Shown here in pieces: positions 31,880 through 40,868 of a stretch of DNA of 64,000 nucleotides. The number at the start of each line of letters is the position of its first letter. Position 1 is the stretch's first letter. A program made the translations under genes and the position numbers. This stretch comes from JACVRW01 sp963808775 (GTDB lineage Bacteria; Actinomycetota; Thermoleophilia; Solirubrobacterales; Thermoleophilaceae): contig CAWEGR010000006.1 of NCBI GenBank assembly GCA_963808775.1, positions 36,051-100,050 on the forward strand. The letters are read 5' to 3'. The notes beneath the pieces are model-generated. The model was not told where the DNA came from. It searched no databases and was given only the letters and a program-made list of their open reading frames with translations.

Positions 31880-34071
31880 CTAGGCCTTGGCGGGCATCAC
31901 CTCCGGCTCGGTGCCGATCTGGGGGATCCAGCCGAGCTTGCGGGGCAGCCACCAGTTGCGGTCGCCGAGCAGCGTCATCGTGGCGGGCAGCAGCACGCCG
32001 CGGATGATCGTCGCGTCGATCAGCACCGCCGCGGCGAGGCCGATGCCCATCTGCTTCATCTGGAGCTCGGACGAGAGCGCGAACATCGAGAACACAGCGA
32101 CCATCACGATCGCCGCCGAGGTGACCACACCGGCGGTCGTCTTGATCCCGTGCGCGACCGCGTCCTCTGTCGTCATGCCCTTGTCGAACGCCTCGCGGAT
32201 CCGGGTCAGGATGAACACGTGGTAGTCCATCGAGAGCCCGAACAGGATCACGAACAGAAACAGCGGCAGCCACGCGGCGATCGTGCCGTTGCCCTCGAAC
32301 CCGAGCAGACCCTCGGCCCACTCGGACTGGAACACCAGCACCAGCAGCCCGTAGGCGGCGCCCACGGACAGCAGGTTCAGCAGGATCGCCTTGACCGGAA
32401 TCACGAGCGACCGGAACGTGAACAGCAGCAGCACGAACGCCGCCGAGAGCACGAACGCGAACACGTACGGCAGATGGCCGATCATCGCGTCATTGAAGTC
32501 GCCGGTCGCTGAGGCCTCACCGGTGGTGTGGGCCTCGACGCCGCCGACCTCGCCGAGCGTTGAGGGCACGAGCTCGTTGCGCAGCGTGTCCGCCGCCCGA
32601 TTTGCTCGCTCGCTCGTGCCGTGACCGGTGATCGGCAGCGTCACGATCGCGACCGTGCCGTCATCGCTCGTCTCGACGCTGAGCCTCGCCCTCGAACAGG
32701 CCGGGGCGCTGCTGCGCCCGCGTCTCGAGCGCTGTCGATCGCCGACACCACGGCCGGGTCCGTCACGTCCTCCGCCTTCACGACAACCATCTCCGCGCTG
32801 CCCTCCGACGGGAAGGCGGCCTGGATGCGGTCGTAGGTCTGCATCACCTGCAGGTCGCGCGAGAAGTCCTCGGTACCGCCGAGCGAGGTCTGCATCCCGA
32901 GCGCCGGCAGCGCCAGCGCCACCAGCAGTCCGCCGGACACGAGCGCCGACACCAGCGGGCGCCGCAGCACCCGGTCGAGGAAGCGCGACCACAGCCCCGC
33001 TTCGCCGACCCGGTTCTTGATGCGCCCGACGAGCGGCAGGCGACCCTTCTCCACACGGTCCCCGAGCTTGGAGAGGAGGGCGGGCAGCACCGTCAGGGAG
33101 CCCGCGACTGCCACCGCCACCACCAGGATCGTGCCCGTCGCAAACGACGCGAAGTTCGAGATCCCGCCGAGATACATCCCGGCCATCGCGACCATCACCG
33201 TCAGCCCGGAGACGACCACCGCACGGCCTGAGGTCGCGGCAGCGGCCTCGATCGCAGCGTCGTTGTCGCGACCGGCGGCGCGCTCCTCGCGAGCCCGCTT
33301 GAGATAGAACAGCGTGTAGTCGACGCCGACCGCCATGCCGACCAGCAGCACGACGTGCATCACCTGTGCGTCGACCGGCGCGATCTGAGACACGGGACCC
33401 AGCAGACCCAGCGTCGCGAGCACGCTCGTGATCGCCAGAAGCACGGGGATTCCCGCGGCCACCAGCGCGCCGAAGGTGAACGCGAGGATGATCAGCGTGA
33501 GCGGGAGCGTGAGCAGTGCGGACTTGCCCATCTCCTCGTTGCTCTGGTCGAGCGTCGCCTTGGTGATGCTGGCATCACCGGTCTCCTCGATCCGCAGCTC
33601 GGGATGCGCCCTCTGCGCGGCGTCCACCGCGGCCAGCGCCCCGACGACCGACACCTTGGTCGTCTTGGAGTCGCCGGGCAGCTCGAACGTGACGAGCGCC
33701 GAATGCCCGTCCTTTGAGACCTGACCCTCGCTCTCGTACGGACCGACGACCTCGTCCACTCCGTCGGCGCGCTCGAGCCGTTCGGTCACATCGGCCACAG
33801 CCGCCTTGAAGCGAGGGTCACCGGCGGAAAGCTGGTCGCTCTGGACGAGCACCTGCTCCGCGGCCTTGTCCTCGAAGGCGTCGTTGACGAGCTTGCCGGC
33901 CTGGCCGGAGTCGCCCGGACCGGCTGCCCTGGGATCGATCTCCTTCTGCGGCAGGACGTTGAAGCCCACCACCACGGCTACGAGCACGAATGCAAGCCAT
34001 CCGAGGATGGCCTTCCTACGGTGTTGGACGCTCCAGCGCCCGATCCTTGCTGCGAAGTTGTCCGTTTGCAT
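31880..34071 (-). CDS. MMPL/RND family transporter (two frame breaks)
   Basis: About 729 aa from ATG 34071 (AAGGGGGAT upstream). Two repeats of the MMPL layout: N-terminal helix (ILGWLAFVLVAVVVGFNVLP), a periplasmic porter domain, then six helices with GMAVGVDYTLFYLKRAREERAAGRD. The second half repeats this with LFGLSMDYHVFILTRIREAFDKG. The paired GxDY / SMDY motifs in helix 4 and 10 hold the proton-relay aspartates. Two single-base changes at about 32735 and 32690 break the frame within the second porter domain; the short middle piece is in the third frame. The family exports lipids, siderophores or drugs in actinobacteria. No regulator is adjacent. Confidence 0.9.
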
Positions 34072-34215
34072 CAGATCCCCCTTGGACCGTTCGAATTGAC
34101 ACGGCCACTGTCCGCGATCACGGCTCGGGGTACATCGGGCAAGTGCCCTGAAACGGACCCTGGGGGCACCCTGAGTCGCACCCGGTGCGGGCAGGCTCGA
34201 CATGCTCCACAACGA

Positions 34216-34239
34216 CCACGAGCCCCAGGGGGCTCGTGG
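34216..34239 (-). terminator. Terminator after the 43-aa gene
   Basis: Inverted repeat CCACGAGCCCC / GGGGCTCGTGG with 11-bp arms and a 2-base centre, 21 bases after the stop of the small gene 34261-34392. The stretch 34072-34215 between it and the MMPL start holds no gene and should contain the MMPL promoter. Confidence 0.75.
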
Positions 34240-34260
34240 AAGATGGAGCTGGCGCGCGGG

Positions 34261-34392
34261 CTAGCGAGAGCTGCGGCGCTTCAGGTCCTTCGCGACCCGC
34301 TGGGCGGCGATCTTCTCAGCGGCCTCGCGGGTGCCGGCCACGACCGTCACCTCGCGGTCGCCGACCCTGATCGTCCAGAAACGCGGTGACAT
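34261..34392 (-). CDS. 43-aa basic small protein
   Basis: ATG 34392 is preceded by GAGGAGGGATCGC, one of the best ribosome-binding sites in the window. The product begins MSPRFWTIRVGDREVTVVAG, continues TREAAEKIAAQRVAKDLKRR and stops at TAG 34261-34263. A short beta hairpin followed by an amphipathic basic helix can be predicted. No family recognised. It lies 11 bases after the stop of the 67-aa gene, so the pair form a small operon ended by the stem-loop at 34216. Confidence 0.7.
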   Translation of the reverse strand: MSPRFWTIRVGDREVTVVAGTREAAEKIAAQRVAKDLKRRSSR

Positions 34393-34403
34393 GCGATCCC
34401 TCC

Positions 34404-34607
34404 TCAACCGACCTGGGGCCCGGACAGCAGGGCCCTCAGGGTTGCGATCTCGGTCACGGCCGCGCCGACGTACGCGCTGCGAACGGCGGCGATCTCCTCG
34501 TCGAGATCGGCCATGTACGAGTCCTGGAGTGCGAGCCCCTCGAGCGACGCCAGCGCGCGCTCTGCCTGGAGCTCCTGGAGCTGGGTGTGCATGTGGATCG
34601 CGGTCAT
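34404..34607 (-). CDS. 67-aa alpha-helical small protein
   Basis: ATG 34607. The sequence (MTAIHMHTQLQELQAERALA ... DSYMADLDEEIAAVRSAYVG ... EIATLRALLSG) is almost entirely helical with heptad-like Leu/Ala spacing, so it may form a coiled coil. No Cys, no membrane segment, no family recognised. It overlaps by position the ribosome-binding region of the 43-aa gene. The function is unknown; a partner role in a small complex is possible. Confidence 0.55.
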   Translation of the reverse strand: MTAIHMHTQLQELQAERALASLEGLALQDSYMADLDEEIAAVRSAYVGAAVTEIATLRALLSGPQVG

Positions 34608-34728
34608 GGGTCGATGATGCGCTCCGAGCGCCCGAAGATCATCGGGCAGACACCCTGAACCCACTCCCTGAGGGCCCCTGAAAGGGCGGGTCAGGGGGAC
34701 CGCCGGCGCGGCGCGCGGATGGCCCGCG

Positions 34729-35187
34729 TCAGCGCCTGACCCAGGCGTCCGGCTCGTCGATCAGGCCCGCGATCCGCCTCGGCAGCCGGTCGGAGGCGAT
34801 GTCGGCGAGCGTGACGATCTCGAGCACGCTGCGGACGCTCGCGCGCAGCGCGACCCACGTGTCCCGCAGGCGCACGGTGGAGCCGTGGTACTCGCGCTCC
34901 TCGGGCGGATCTCCCGCGACCGCGCCGAGCGGGCCGTCGATCGCGCGGATCACGTCGGCGACCGTGATCTCGTCAGCCGGCCGGGCCAGCCGGTGCCCGC
35001 CCACCGGCCCGCGGTGGCTCTCGACGAGCTTGGCGTGCCTGAGCTCCTGGAAGATGTTGTGAAGGAACTTCAGCGGGATCTGCTGCGCCTCGGCGATCCG
35101 CTCGGCCGTGATCAGCGCGTCGGGGTCGGCCGCGGCCAGTTCGACCATGGCGCGCATTCCGTAATCCACCTTTGCGGAGATCCGCAT
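34729..35187 (-). CDS. Rrf2 family regulator lacking cluster cysteines
   Basis: 152 aa from ATG 35187. The Rrf2 winged helix is plain: MRISAKVDYGMRAMVELAAADPDALITAERIAEAQQIPLKFLHNIFQELRHAKLVESHRGPVGGHRLARPADEITVADVIRAIDGPL. The region where IscR or NsrR carry three cluster-binding Cys has none (the whole protein has no Cys), so it is not an Fe-S sensor and more like CymR. It is the last gene of a coupled four-gene operon (DUF4389, VTT-like, DDN-type protein, Rrf2) and begins 5 bases after the DDN-type stop; it probably controls its own operon. Confidence 0.88.
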   Translation of the reverse strand: MRISAKVDYGMRAMVELAAADPDALITAERIAEAQQIPLKFLHNIFQELRHAKLVESHRGPVGGHRLARPADEITVADVIRAIDGPLGAVAGDPPEEREYHGSTVRLRDTWVALRASVRSVLEIVTLADIASDRLPRRIAGLIDEPDAWVRR

Positions 35188-35191
35188 GGCT

Positions 35192-35599
35192 CTATCTTGG
35201 CGAGCCGAGCACGACGACGGGGAGCTCGCGGCCCGCGCGTCGCCGCGTGCGCTCGAGCCAGCGGTTGGCCCGCGTGAGCACGTCCCACAGCCGTGCTCGC
35301 TCCTCACCCTCCGCCACGCGCGCCGAGAGCGCCCGGCGCTCGGCGCCGATCTGGACCGACACCGAGGGGTCGGCCCGCAGGTTCGCGAACCACGCGGGCG
35401 GGCGTGGCGCGCCGCGACCCGCGGCCACGAGCACCAGGGCATCGCCGTCGCGCACGAAGCCGACGGGCGTGGTCCGCGCGAGGCCGCTGCGCCGGCCCGT
35501 CGTCGTGAGCAGCAGCACCCCCTGCCCGCCCATCCGCGACAGCAGCCGGCCGCCGCTGCGGCGGTAGACCCACGCGTGCAGGCGGCTCGAGAGCTTCAC
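35192..35599 (-). CDS. DDN-type F420/deazaflavin-dependent nitroreductase-family protein
   Basis: 135 aa from GTG 35599. Sequence features: HAWVYRRSGGRLLSRMGGQGVLLLTTTGRRSGLARTTPVGFVRDGDALVLVAAGRGAPRPPAWFANLRADPSVSVQIG. This is the split beta-barrel of Mycobacterium Ddn-like proteins that bind reduced F420 (TTGRRSG...R.TP and W..NL..P motifs). Reaction unknown; quinone or lipid reduction is typical. GTGA at 35596-35599 overlaps the stop of the VTT-like membrane gene. The other F420 enzyme here is the LLM at 5414, which supports F420 use by this organism. Confidence 0.87.
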   Translation of the reverse strand: MKLSSRLHAWVYRRSGGRLLSRMGGQGVLLLTTTGRRSGLARTTPVGFVRDGDALVLVAAGRGAPRPPAWFANLRADPSVSVQIGAERRALSARVAEGEERARLWDVLTRANRWLERTRRRAGRELPVVVLGSPR

Positions 35600-36157
35600 G
35601 TGGCCAACCGGTGCCGGGTCCAGTCGACCTTCAGCAACAGGGCGAGGGCGGCGAGCATCGCGACCTGCAGGGCGATTCCCCAGGGCGAGCCGAGCACGTC
35701 GGCGAGCACGTCCCCGAGGCTCGCCTCGGCCGCCGAGGCCGCCGCCACGTAGAGCGAGTACGAGACGAGGCGGCCCGTGAAGAAGGCGATCGTGAGCGGC
35801 ATCAGCGGGACCGTGAGCAGGCCGGCGGCCACGAACAGCTGGGCCGAGGGCAGCGGCGAGATCGCGAACAGGCCGAGCCCGGCGGCGGTTCTGCGCCGGC
35901 TGCCGGTGAGCATCTGCTCGGCGGCCTCGAGGCTCTCACGACGGTGCTCCGAGAGGCGCGAGCGCCAGTGGCGGGCTCCCGTGGCGAGCACGAAGCGCCC
36001 CGATGCCGCCGCGAGCGCGCCGATGCAGCACGAGCGGCACGGCGGCGAGGTCGGAGTTCAGGTGGAAGAAGACGAGCACCGCCCAGGTGGGCGGGCCGAA
36101 CGCGGGCAGCAGGTTGATCGCGAAGACGCAGAGGAACAGGAGCAGCCACTCGCTCAC
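35596..36157 (-). CDS. Small VTT/DedA-like membrane protein (frameshifted)
   Basis: About 186 aa from GTG 36157. Hydrophobic helices: WLLLFLCVFAINLLPAFGPPTWAVLVFF, then after a one-base shift near 36030 IGALAAASGRFVLATGA, and FAISPLPSAQLFVAAGLLTVPLMPLTIAFFTGRLVSYSLYVAAA with a last helix ALQVAMLAALALLLKV. The FxISPLPSxxLFxxAG pattern is like the VTT (SNARE-associated) fold of YqaA/DedA relatives. Function may be lipid flipping or transport (family inference). It is coupled by GTGA overlaps to the DUF4389 gene before it and the DDN-type gene after it. Confidence 0.7.
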
Positions 36158-36774
36158 GGCCGCAGGCGAAACGGCGGATACTCGTCCGTGACGAGCGCGA
36201 ACGCGTAGCCGACCACGCGGTTGTGCCAGCGCAGCACGCCCTCGACGTAGTCGAACAGCGCGCGCGGATAGCGGCCGGTAAAGAGGATCGCGAACCAGGC
36301 CGCGATCACCGCGACCAGCACGCCGAGGTAGAGGAAGGCGAGCACGATGGCGTGCGGGAGCGCGAGCAGCCACTTGACGAGCGGCAGCCAGCGGTTGAGC
36401 GAGCGCTCGGCATCCGGGTAGGGCATCTCGAGCGCCACGGACTGCGCAGCGTCGGTCGACGGGTAGCGGTCGTCCATCAGCGCGAGGTAGACGCCGATGC
36501 GGTTCGCGAAGCGCAGCAGCTCGAGGTTCCAGTCGAACCACCAGCGCGGGTACTTCTGGCGGAACACGATCAGCAGGAGCGGAGGCAGGAACAGGAGCCC
36601 CACGCCGCCCACCACGACGGTCGCGCTCTCTCCGCCGGACGTGCCCTGACTCGACCAGCCCACGATCGAGGCCATCACGATCAGGATCGGGATGGCCGCG
36701 AAGACGCGAAACGCGGTGGCGACGCGGTTGAGGGGTCGATCGGGATAGCTGACGCCGAACTGGACCGGGTACAT
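36154..36774 (-). CDS. DUF4389 membrane protein
   Basis: 206 aa from ATG 36774. The sequence MYPVQFGVSYPDRPLNRVATAFRVFAAIPI opens the first helix. Two further hydrophobic blocks are GGVGLLFLPPLLLIVFRQKYPRWWFDWNLELLRFANRIGVYLALMDDRYPS and VLAFLYLGVLVAVIAAWFAILFTGRYPRALFDYVEGVLRWHNRVVGYAFALVTDEYPPF. The repeated RYP..LFD/WFD ... N/R RV..Y...L.DEYP pattern marks DUF4389. No function known. First gene of the coupled operon that ends with Rrf2 and divergent from the ZIP transporter gene with 95 bases in between. Confidence 0.85.
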   Translation of the reverse strand: MYPVQFGVSYPDRPLNRVATAFRVFAAIPILIVMASIVGWSSQGTSGGESATVVVGGVGLLFLPPLLLIVFRQKYPRWWFDWNLELLRFANRIGVYLALMDDRYPSTDAAQSVALEMPYPDAERSLNRWLPLVKWLLALPHAIVLAFLYLGVLVAVIAAWFAILFTGRYPRALFDYVEGVLRWHNRVVGYAFALVTDEYPPFRLRP

Positions 36775-36869
36775 GTGCGGGACGCTACGCCCAGGCAGCC
36801 CCCGCGTCATCCGCCTGCCGAGCGGAAACCCGTCCGTAATTCGCCGCAACCGGCGGATATCGTCGGGGA

Positions 36870-37610
36870 ATGGAGGTCCTCGTCCTGACGGTCGCGGCCT
36901 GCGGGACGGCGCTCGCGACCGGGATCGGGGCTCTGCCCGTGTCGCACCTGGGTGCGCGCGCGCCGAAGCTCCGGCCGGCCCTCTGGGGGCTCACGATCGG
37001 CACGATGGGCGTCGCCTCGATCGTCGGGCTGCTGCTCCCGGCCCTCGACGAGGGCAGCACGGGCGAGGTCGCGGCCGGGCTCCTCGCTGGAATCCTCTTC
37101 CTGCTCCTCTCGCGGCTCGCGCTCGAGTCGCGCGACGTCCGCGTCGGCTCGCTGAGCGGCGCCGGGGTGCGCAGCTCGGTGCTCGTGTTCGTCGTGCTGC
37201 TCGTGCACAGCCTCCCCGAGGGGCTCGCGATCGGCACCGCATTCGCCTCCGAGACCGAGGGGCTCGGCCTGTTCGTGATCCTCGCGATCGCGATCCAGAA
37301 CATCCCGGAGGGCACCAGCGTCGCGATCCCCATGGACGCCGCGGGCTTCAGCGCGCGCCAGCAGTTCTGGGCGGCCGTCCTCACGAGCGCACCCCAGCCG
37401 GTCGGGGCGCTGATCGCCTACGTGGTGGTCGAGCAGGTCGAGAGCCTCCTGCCGGTGTCGTTCGCCTTCGCTGCCGGAGCGATGCTGTGCCTCGTGGTGG
37501 TCGAGCTGTCGCCGCAGGCGTTCAAGCGCGGGACGATCGGCCTGGCCCTGGCCGGCGTGGCCGCCGGGACCGCCGTGATGCTCGCGCTCGCGGCCGTGCT
37601 CGGCGTCTGA
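36870..37610 (+). CDS. ZIP family divalent metal transporter
   Basis: 246 aa, about eight transmembrane helices. Helix 4 and 5 hold the metal-site motifs HSLPEGLAIGTAF and QNIPEGTSVAIPM, the hallmark of ZIP (ZupT-like) permeases that import zinc or other divalent ions. The large His-rich loop seen in eukaryotes is absent, as in bacterial members. ATG 36870 has GGGGA upstream. The gene begins a region of stress-related genes (two universal stress proteins, flavodoxin). Confidence 0.9.
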   Translation: MEVLVLTVAACGTALATGIGALPVSHLGARAPKLRPALWGLTIGTMGVASIVGLLLPALDEGSTGEVAAGLLAGILFLLLSRLALESRDVRVGSLSGAGVRSSVLVFVVLLVHSLPEGLAIGTAFASETEGLGLFVILAIAIQNIPEGTSVAIPMDAAGFSARQQFWAAVLTSAPQPVGALIAYVVVEQVESLLPVSFAFAAGAMLCLVVVELSPQAFKRGTIGLALAGVAAGTAVMLALAAVLGV

Positions 37611-37706
37611 TTGCGGATAAACCCGGACCCGGAGCCGAGACAACAGCGGATGTGCCGGGGCGCCTCATCGGCGACGCTCCCGCTGGAACGAGCATGAGGA
37701 GGTCCG

Positions 37707-38605
37707 ATGTACCGCAAGATCATCGTCGGATATGACGCCAGCGACCGGGCCGCGGACGCCCTGGCGCTCGGCCGGCAGCTCGCCGACGCCTGTGGAGCGG
37801 AGCTGGTGGTCGCCGGTGTCGTCCAGTACGACCCGCTCTGGGGCGGCTACGACGCCCACTTCCAGGATGCCGACGCGGGATTCCGCGCGAGCCTGGAGGC
37901 CGCGGCGAGCTCGGTCGGCGGCACCGCGACCATCGTCCCGAGCGCCTCACCCTCACGCGGGCTCCACGAGCTAGCCGAGCGCACCGGGGCCGACCTCGTG
38001 GTGATCGGGTCCGCGGGTCACGGGCACGCGGGCGAGACCCTGCTCGGCAGCACCGCGACGGCGCTGCTGCACGGCTCGCCGTGCGCCGTCGGCCTCGCAC
38101 CGCGTGGCTACGCCGAGCGCACGAGCCGCCCTTGCGCGCGTGGTCGTCGGCTATGACGGCTCCGAGGAGTCGGCGCGCGCACTCGAGGCGGCAGCGGAGC
38201 TCGCCCGCCAGCTGGGCTCGAAGCTCAAGCGTCATGGCGGTGGCCGAGCCACCGCCGCTCGGCCCCGGCCGCGGCGGCTCCGCCGGCTGGGAGGTTCTCG
38301 AGGAGACGGTCGAGCAGATCATGCGCGAGCGTCTCGACGAGGCCATCGAGCGCGTGCCGGAGGGCATCGAGGCCGACGCCGTCCTGACCCGCGGCGATCC
38401 GGCCGAGGCGCTGTCCGACGCCGCGACGCCCGGCACCGTGCTGGTCGTCGGCTCCCGCGTCTACGGACCCGTGCGGCGGGTGCTGCTCGGCTCGGTGTCG
38501 AGGCGCCTGGCGCGCACGACCCAGACCCCCCTGATCGTGACCCCGCGCGGAATGCACGGGGCGCACGAGGATGGCCCACGGGAGCGGGCCACCGCGTCGG
38601 CGTAG
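37707..38605 (+). CDS. Tandem UspA universal stress protein (two frame breaks)
   Basis: About 299 aa from ATG 37707 (GAGGAGG upstream). Domain 1: MYRKIIVGYDASDRAADALALGRQLADA ... DLVVIGSAGHGHAGETLLGSTATALLHGSPCAVGLAP, containing the ATP-binding G-2x-G-9x-G(S/T) pattern. Domain 2 begins in another frame (ARVVVGYDGSEESARALEAAAELARQLGSKL) after a break near 38125 and changes frame again near 38232, ending TVLVVGSRVYGPVRRVLLGSVSRRLARTTQTPLIVTP. Both domains look nucleotide-binding. Role: stress and dormancy signalling in actinobacteria. The next gene is a second tandem-domain Usp, 10 bases away. Confidence 0.87.
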
Positions 38606-38615
38606 CCTGAGGGGC

Positions 38616-39530
38616 ATGCCTGTCCTGATCGGCTTCGACGGCTCGGAGCGCTCGGCCACTGCGATCGCGGTGGCCGGGCGCCTCCTCGCTCCTCGCGAGG
38701 CGCTCGTCTGCCACTCCTGGCGCGGCGTCTCGCGGGCGATCTTCCACACGAACCCCGCGGCGCTCCCGGGGGTCCTCGGCCAGGCGGCCGAGGACCTGGA
38801 CGATGCGGACCAGGCGGCCGCCGCGGAGACCGCTTCTGCCGGCGCCGAGCTCGCGCGCGAGGCGGGCTTCACGGCGGAGTCGCTCCCGGTCCGCGAGGAG
38901 CGCAAGACCTGGCGCACGCTGCTGCAGGTCGCGCAGGAGCGCGAGGCCGCCTGCATCGTCGTGGGCGCGCAGGGCAGGTCCGGGTTCGAGCGCGTGTTGC
39001 TCGGCAGCGTCTCGAACGCGGTGGTGAACCACTCGCGTGTCCCCGTGCTCGTGGTCCCCAGCACGGGCGGCGAGGGCCCGCCGCTGCTCTGCTGGGACGG
39101 CTCCGAGCCCGCCGAGCACGCGATCGCGCGCGCCGGCGAGCTGCTCGCGGCGCCGGCGGCGACCGTGCTCGGCTGCTGGGAGTCCTGGACGGCGGAGGCG
39201 CCCGCGCTCGCGGGTGCGAGCAAGGCCGTGATGGGCATGGCGTCGGAGCTCGACGAGGTTGCCGGCGAGAGGTCGGCCGAGGAGGTCGGAAGGGGAGTCG
39301 AGCTTGCACGGGCGGCCGGCTTCGCCGCCACGCCTCTCTCGGCGCGCACGTCCGGCCCGCTCTGGAAGACGATCCTCGACACCGCGGACGCCGAGGACGC
39401 CTCGGCCGTCGTCCTCGGCTCCCGCGGGCTCAGCGGCCTGTCGGCGGCGCTCGGTAGCGTCTCTCACGGCGTGGCGCATCACAGCCCGAGGCCGGTGCTG
39501 ATCATCCCGCCGGAAGGCGGCGCGCAGTGA
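38616..39530 (+). CDS. Tandem UspA universal stress protein
   Basis: 304 aa from ATG 38616, intact. Domain 1 (MPVLIGFDGSERSATAIAVAGRLL ... ACIVVGAQGRSGFERVLLGSVSNAVVNHSRVPVLVVP) and domain 2 (PPLLCWDGSEPAEHAIARAGELL ... AVVLGSRGLSGLSAALGSVSHGVAHHSPRPVLIIPPEG) each have the GRSG/GLSG..LLGS/ALGS loop that binds ATP phosphate. It follows the first Usp gene closely and its TGA overlaps the GTG of the flavodoxin gene, so the three are one operon. Confidence 0.92.
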   Translation: MPVLIGFDGSERSATAIAVAGRLLAPREALVCHSWRGVSRAIFHTNPAALPGVLGQAAEDLDDADQAAAAETASAGAELAREAGFTAESLPVREERKTWRTLLQVAQEREAACIVVGAQGRSGFERVLLGSVSNAVVNHSRVPVLVVPSTGGEGPPLLCWDGSEPAEHAIARAGELLAAPAATVLGCWESWTAEAPALAGASKAVMGMASELDEVAGERSAEEVGRGVELARAAGFAATPLSARTSGPLWKTILDTADAEDASAVVLGSRGLSGLSAALGSVSHGVAHHSPRPVLIIPPEGGAQ

Positions 39531-40020
39531 GCCGCGTCCTCGTTGCCTACGGGACGAAGCACGGCTCGACGGCTGAGATAGCCGAGGCGATCGCGGATGT
39601 CCTTCGCGAGGGGGGCCACGACGTCGACTGCACGCCGGCCGGCGACGTGAGCGAGCCCCATGCCTACGACGCCGCGGTGGTCGGCAGCGCGGTCTACGTG
39701 AGGCGCTGGCAGCGCGACGCCCGCGGCCTCCTGAAGCAGCTCGACGGGACTTCGAGGGTCGCCCCGTCTGGATCTTCAGCTCCGGTCCCTGCGGCAACAA
39801 CCCCGACCCGAGCTGGTCCGAGCCGTCCAACGTCCTGAGCCTGGCGGAGAAGCTCGGCGCCCGCGATCACGTGATCTTCGGCGGCCGGCTGCCGGTCGAA
39901 CCCTCGAACTTCATGGAACGCGCGATGGTCAACGACTGCCCGCCGGACCTGCGCGACCTGCGCGACTGGGAAGAGATTCGCGCCTGGGCCGCCGGCATCG
40001 CGGCCGCGCTGCCGGGCTAG
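39527..40020 (+). CDS. Flavodoxin domain protein (frameshifted)
   Basis: About 164 aa from GTG 39527, overlapping the Usp stop by 4 bases. The N-terminal FMN phosphate loop is MSRVLVAYGTKHGSTAEIAEAIADVLREGGHDVDC (T..T-type loop), followed by YDAAVVGSAVYVRRWQRDARGLLKQ. Near 39750 one base is missing; the frame then continues FEGRPVWIFSSGPCGNNPDP ... DHVIFGGRLP ... WEEIRAWAAGIAAALPG. It resembles the flavodoxin_5 / HemG-like group, which transfers electrons or oxidises protoporphyrinogen, but the small size and context favour a generic redox partner. Closing gene of the stress operon. Confidence 0.85.
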
Positions 40021-40096
40021 GTCCTACGTAGTTTTCCGCCGCCTCTCACGGCAGGTTCCCGATGAAACGCGGGCGCGCGTGGGCGACGCTGTGACG

Positions 40097-40868
40097 ATGG
40101 AATCCGCGCTTGAACTAGCTCCGATGCCCGACGAGGGCACCGAGCCGAAGCCCGTCGTCCGCGGGCAGGATCTGACCCGCCGCTTCGGCGACGGGGCCGG
40201 GGCGGTCGACGCCCTGCGTGGCGTGAGCGTCGGCTTCGAGGCCGGCAGCTTCACCGCGATCATGGGCCCGTCGGGCTCCGGCAAGTCGACCCTGATGCAC
40301 ATCCTCGCCGGGCTCGACAGGCCGACGAGCGGCTGGGTCGAGATCGCGGGCACGCGGCTCGACGAGCTCTCGGACCGCGAGCTGACCCTGCTGCGGCGCC
40401 GCCAGGTCGGCTTCATCTTCCAGAGCTACAACCTGCTGCCGGTCCTCGACGCGGAGAAGAACATCCTGCTCCCGGTCCGCATCGGCGGTGACGAGCCCGA
40501 TCGCGAGTGGCTCGAGACGCTGCTCGAGACCGTCGGCATCGTCGACCGCCGCCACCACCTCCCGAGCGAGCTGTCGGGCGGACAGGCGCAGCGCGTGGCC
40601 GTCGCGCGGGCGCTGATCACGCATCCGGCCGTGGTGTTCGCGGACGAGCCGACCGGCAATCTCGACTCGAACGCGAGCCGCGACGTGCTGTCGCTGCTGA
40701 GGCAGACGGTCGACGACTTCGGGCAGACGATCGTGATGGTCACCCACGACGCCGCCGCGGCCGCCATCGCGGACTCGGTGTTGTTCCTCGCCGACGGGCG
40801 AGATCGTCGACAGGCTCGCGCCGCCCACGCAGGAGCAGATCCTCGATCGCCTCAAGGAGCTTGCGTGA
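40097..40868 (+). CDS. MacB/LolD-type ABC transporter ATP-binding protein (frameshifted end)
   Basis: About 256 aa from ATG 40097 (GTG 40079 possible). Walker A GPSGSGKST, Q-loop FIFQSYNLLPVLDAEKN, signature LSGGQAQRVAVARAL, Walker B VVFADEPTGNLDS and switch His in MVTHD are all present. The last 25 residues (EIVDRLAPPTQEQILDRLKELA) follow a one-base gain near 40798. Its TGA overlaps the permease GTG (GTGA at 40865-40868). Together they form a mechanotransmitter-type exporter like MacB, which extrudes lipids, peptides or drugs without a membrane substrate channel. Confidence 0.93.
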
